Shown: one piece after another, positions 63,648 to 64,000 of the stretch
Layout: the number at the start of each line of letters is the position of its first letter
Numbering within the stretch: the stretch's first letter is position 1
NCBI GenBank assembly: GCA_964356195.1
Contig: CAYHGP010000001.1
Location: 77,826-141,825, forward strand
Direction: 5' to 3'
Source of the DNA: 2-02-FULL-48-14 sp964356195
Lineage (GTDB): Bacteria > Patescibacteriota > Gracilibacteria > UBA1369 > 2-02-FULL-48-14
DNA length: 64,000 bases
The notes under the pieces: model-generated
What the model saw: the letters and a program-made list of their open reading frames with translations, nothing else
Database searches by the model: none
What the model was told of the DNA's origin: nothing
Position numbers and translations under genes: made by a program

Positions 63648-64000
63648 ATGTCCGGCTCTCTTCTCGAAATTCGAAAAAGAATCAGCAGCGTAAAAAATAC
63701 GCGTAAGATCACTAAAGCCATGCAGCTCGTGGCTGCGAGCAAGATGCGTCAGTTTCAAAAACGCGCGGTCACGGCTCGTCGTTATGTGTGGGACCTTATT
63801 GATCTTTTGGAGGAGAATATTTTGGTGCAAAGTGCTTACACTGAGCAGCGTGAAAAGGGCCAGGTGCTGTTTGTTCTCTACACTTCCGACAAGGGACTTT
63901 GTGGGCCTCTCAACAACAAACTCATCAACGGACTTTTCCGCAGTGAGCGTTGGATGGGCCTTGCGGAGAACGAACGTATGCTCGTGACGCTTGGGAAAAA
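63648..64000 (+). CDS. atpG: ATP synthase F1 subunit gamma (3' partial)
   Basis: The first 117 residues of the central rotor shaft are present: SLLEIRKRISSVKNTRKITK, then AMQLVAASKMRQFQKRA, then LYTSDKGLCGPLNNKL. These are all conserved gamma-subunit motifs. The gene starts 2 nt after the atpA stop and runs off the window end; atpD and atpC should follow. Confidence 0.95.
   Translation, partial: MSGSLLEIRKRISSVKNTRKITKAMQLVAASKMRQFQKRAVTARRYVWDLIDLLEENILVQSAYTEQREKGQVLFVLYTSDKGLCGPLNNKLINGLFRSERWMGLAENERMLVTLGK

Overview
The window looks like part of the chromosome of a streamlined, fermentative-type bacterium of the Candidate Phyla Radiation (Patescibacteria). A Peregrinibacteria/Gracilibacteria-like lineage is my best guess, from gene content only: there is no 16S gene here. 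Genes are short and tightly packed, and start/stop overlaps are common. Shine-Dalgarno sequences are almost absent. Many promoters place the -10 box only 5-9 nt before the start codon. There are many small lipoproteins and SLH-anchored surface proteins. UGA is an ordinary stop (for example at 9602-9604, 23734-23736, 34159-34161 and 59813-59815), so the UGA=Gly code of some Gracilibacteria does not apply. Four runs of exactly 100 N are scaffold gaps and interrupt pdxS, a DUF3352-like lipoprotein gene, a secreted-protein gene and folK.

Layout. 1-6.9 kb: a tandem-fused D-Ala-D-Ala ligase, a GGQ-domain ribosome-rescue factor, a UPF0489 protein, a soluble histidine kinase, an O-antigen-ligase-like membrane protein, then rdgB, a glutaredoxin and an O-methyltransferase. 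6.8-14.7 kb (minus strand): the overlapping run pheS - PQ-loop protein - pheT - class A PBP, a small lipoprotein, a VapBC pair and HU. 14.8-25.6 kb: topA, a large secreted protein, phosphomannomutase, an M23 peptidase, nadE, smpB, lipoproteins and a second VapBC pair. 25.6-31.7 kb: tRNA-Ser, rpmB, an M50 protease, a large SLH surface protein, a structured RNA candidate, tRNA-Thr, and membrane and lipoprotein genes. 31.7-36.1 kb: pdxS-pdxT (vitamin B6), a lipoprotein, two GT2 glycosyltransferases and tRNA-Trp. 36.2-46.9 kb: mainly envelope genes (SLH-CAP protein, esterase/deacetylase fusion, metal-binding-repeat protein, PBP2, M16 peptidase). 47-53.8 kb: ndk, a degenerate receiver protein, folP - PTPS - folK, a split and strongly altered transketolase-like pair, then prs, rpiB and rpe. 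53.8-57.4 kb: a methyltransferase, tRNA-Arg(GCG), a third VapBC pair, a decayed gene, an inositol-monophosphatase-family gene and small unknown genes. 57.5-64 kb: uvrB and the F-type ATP synthase operon (atpI-like, atpB, E, F, H, A and the start of atpG).

How the genes work together. Three themes stand out. (1) Cell envelope: D-Ala-D-Ala ligation, two PBPs, GT2 enzymes, an O-antigen-ligase-like protein, SLH proteins and lipoproteins point to a peptidoglycan wall with an S-layer-like coat. (2) Cofactor and nucleotide supply: folP/PTPS/folK, pdxST, nadE, and the prs/rpiB/rpe pentose-phosphate genes. (3) Energy: an ATP synthase whose c subunit has glutamates in both helices, the pattern known from two-carboxylate Na+ rotors.

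The most unusual observations are the altered transketolase-like pair, the PTPS with adjacent Cys and Glu inside a folate operon that shows no folB, the two-carboxylate c subunit, the repeated use of CTAG to overlap the stop codons of convergent genes, and the leaderless promoter architecture. No stretch over 300 bases is without an annotated gene once the decayed gene at 55455-55887 is counted.
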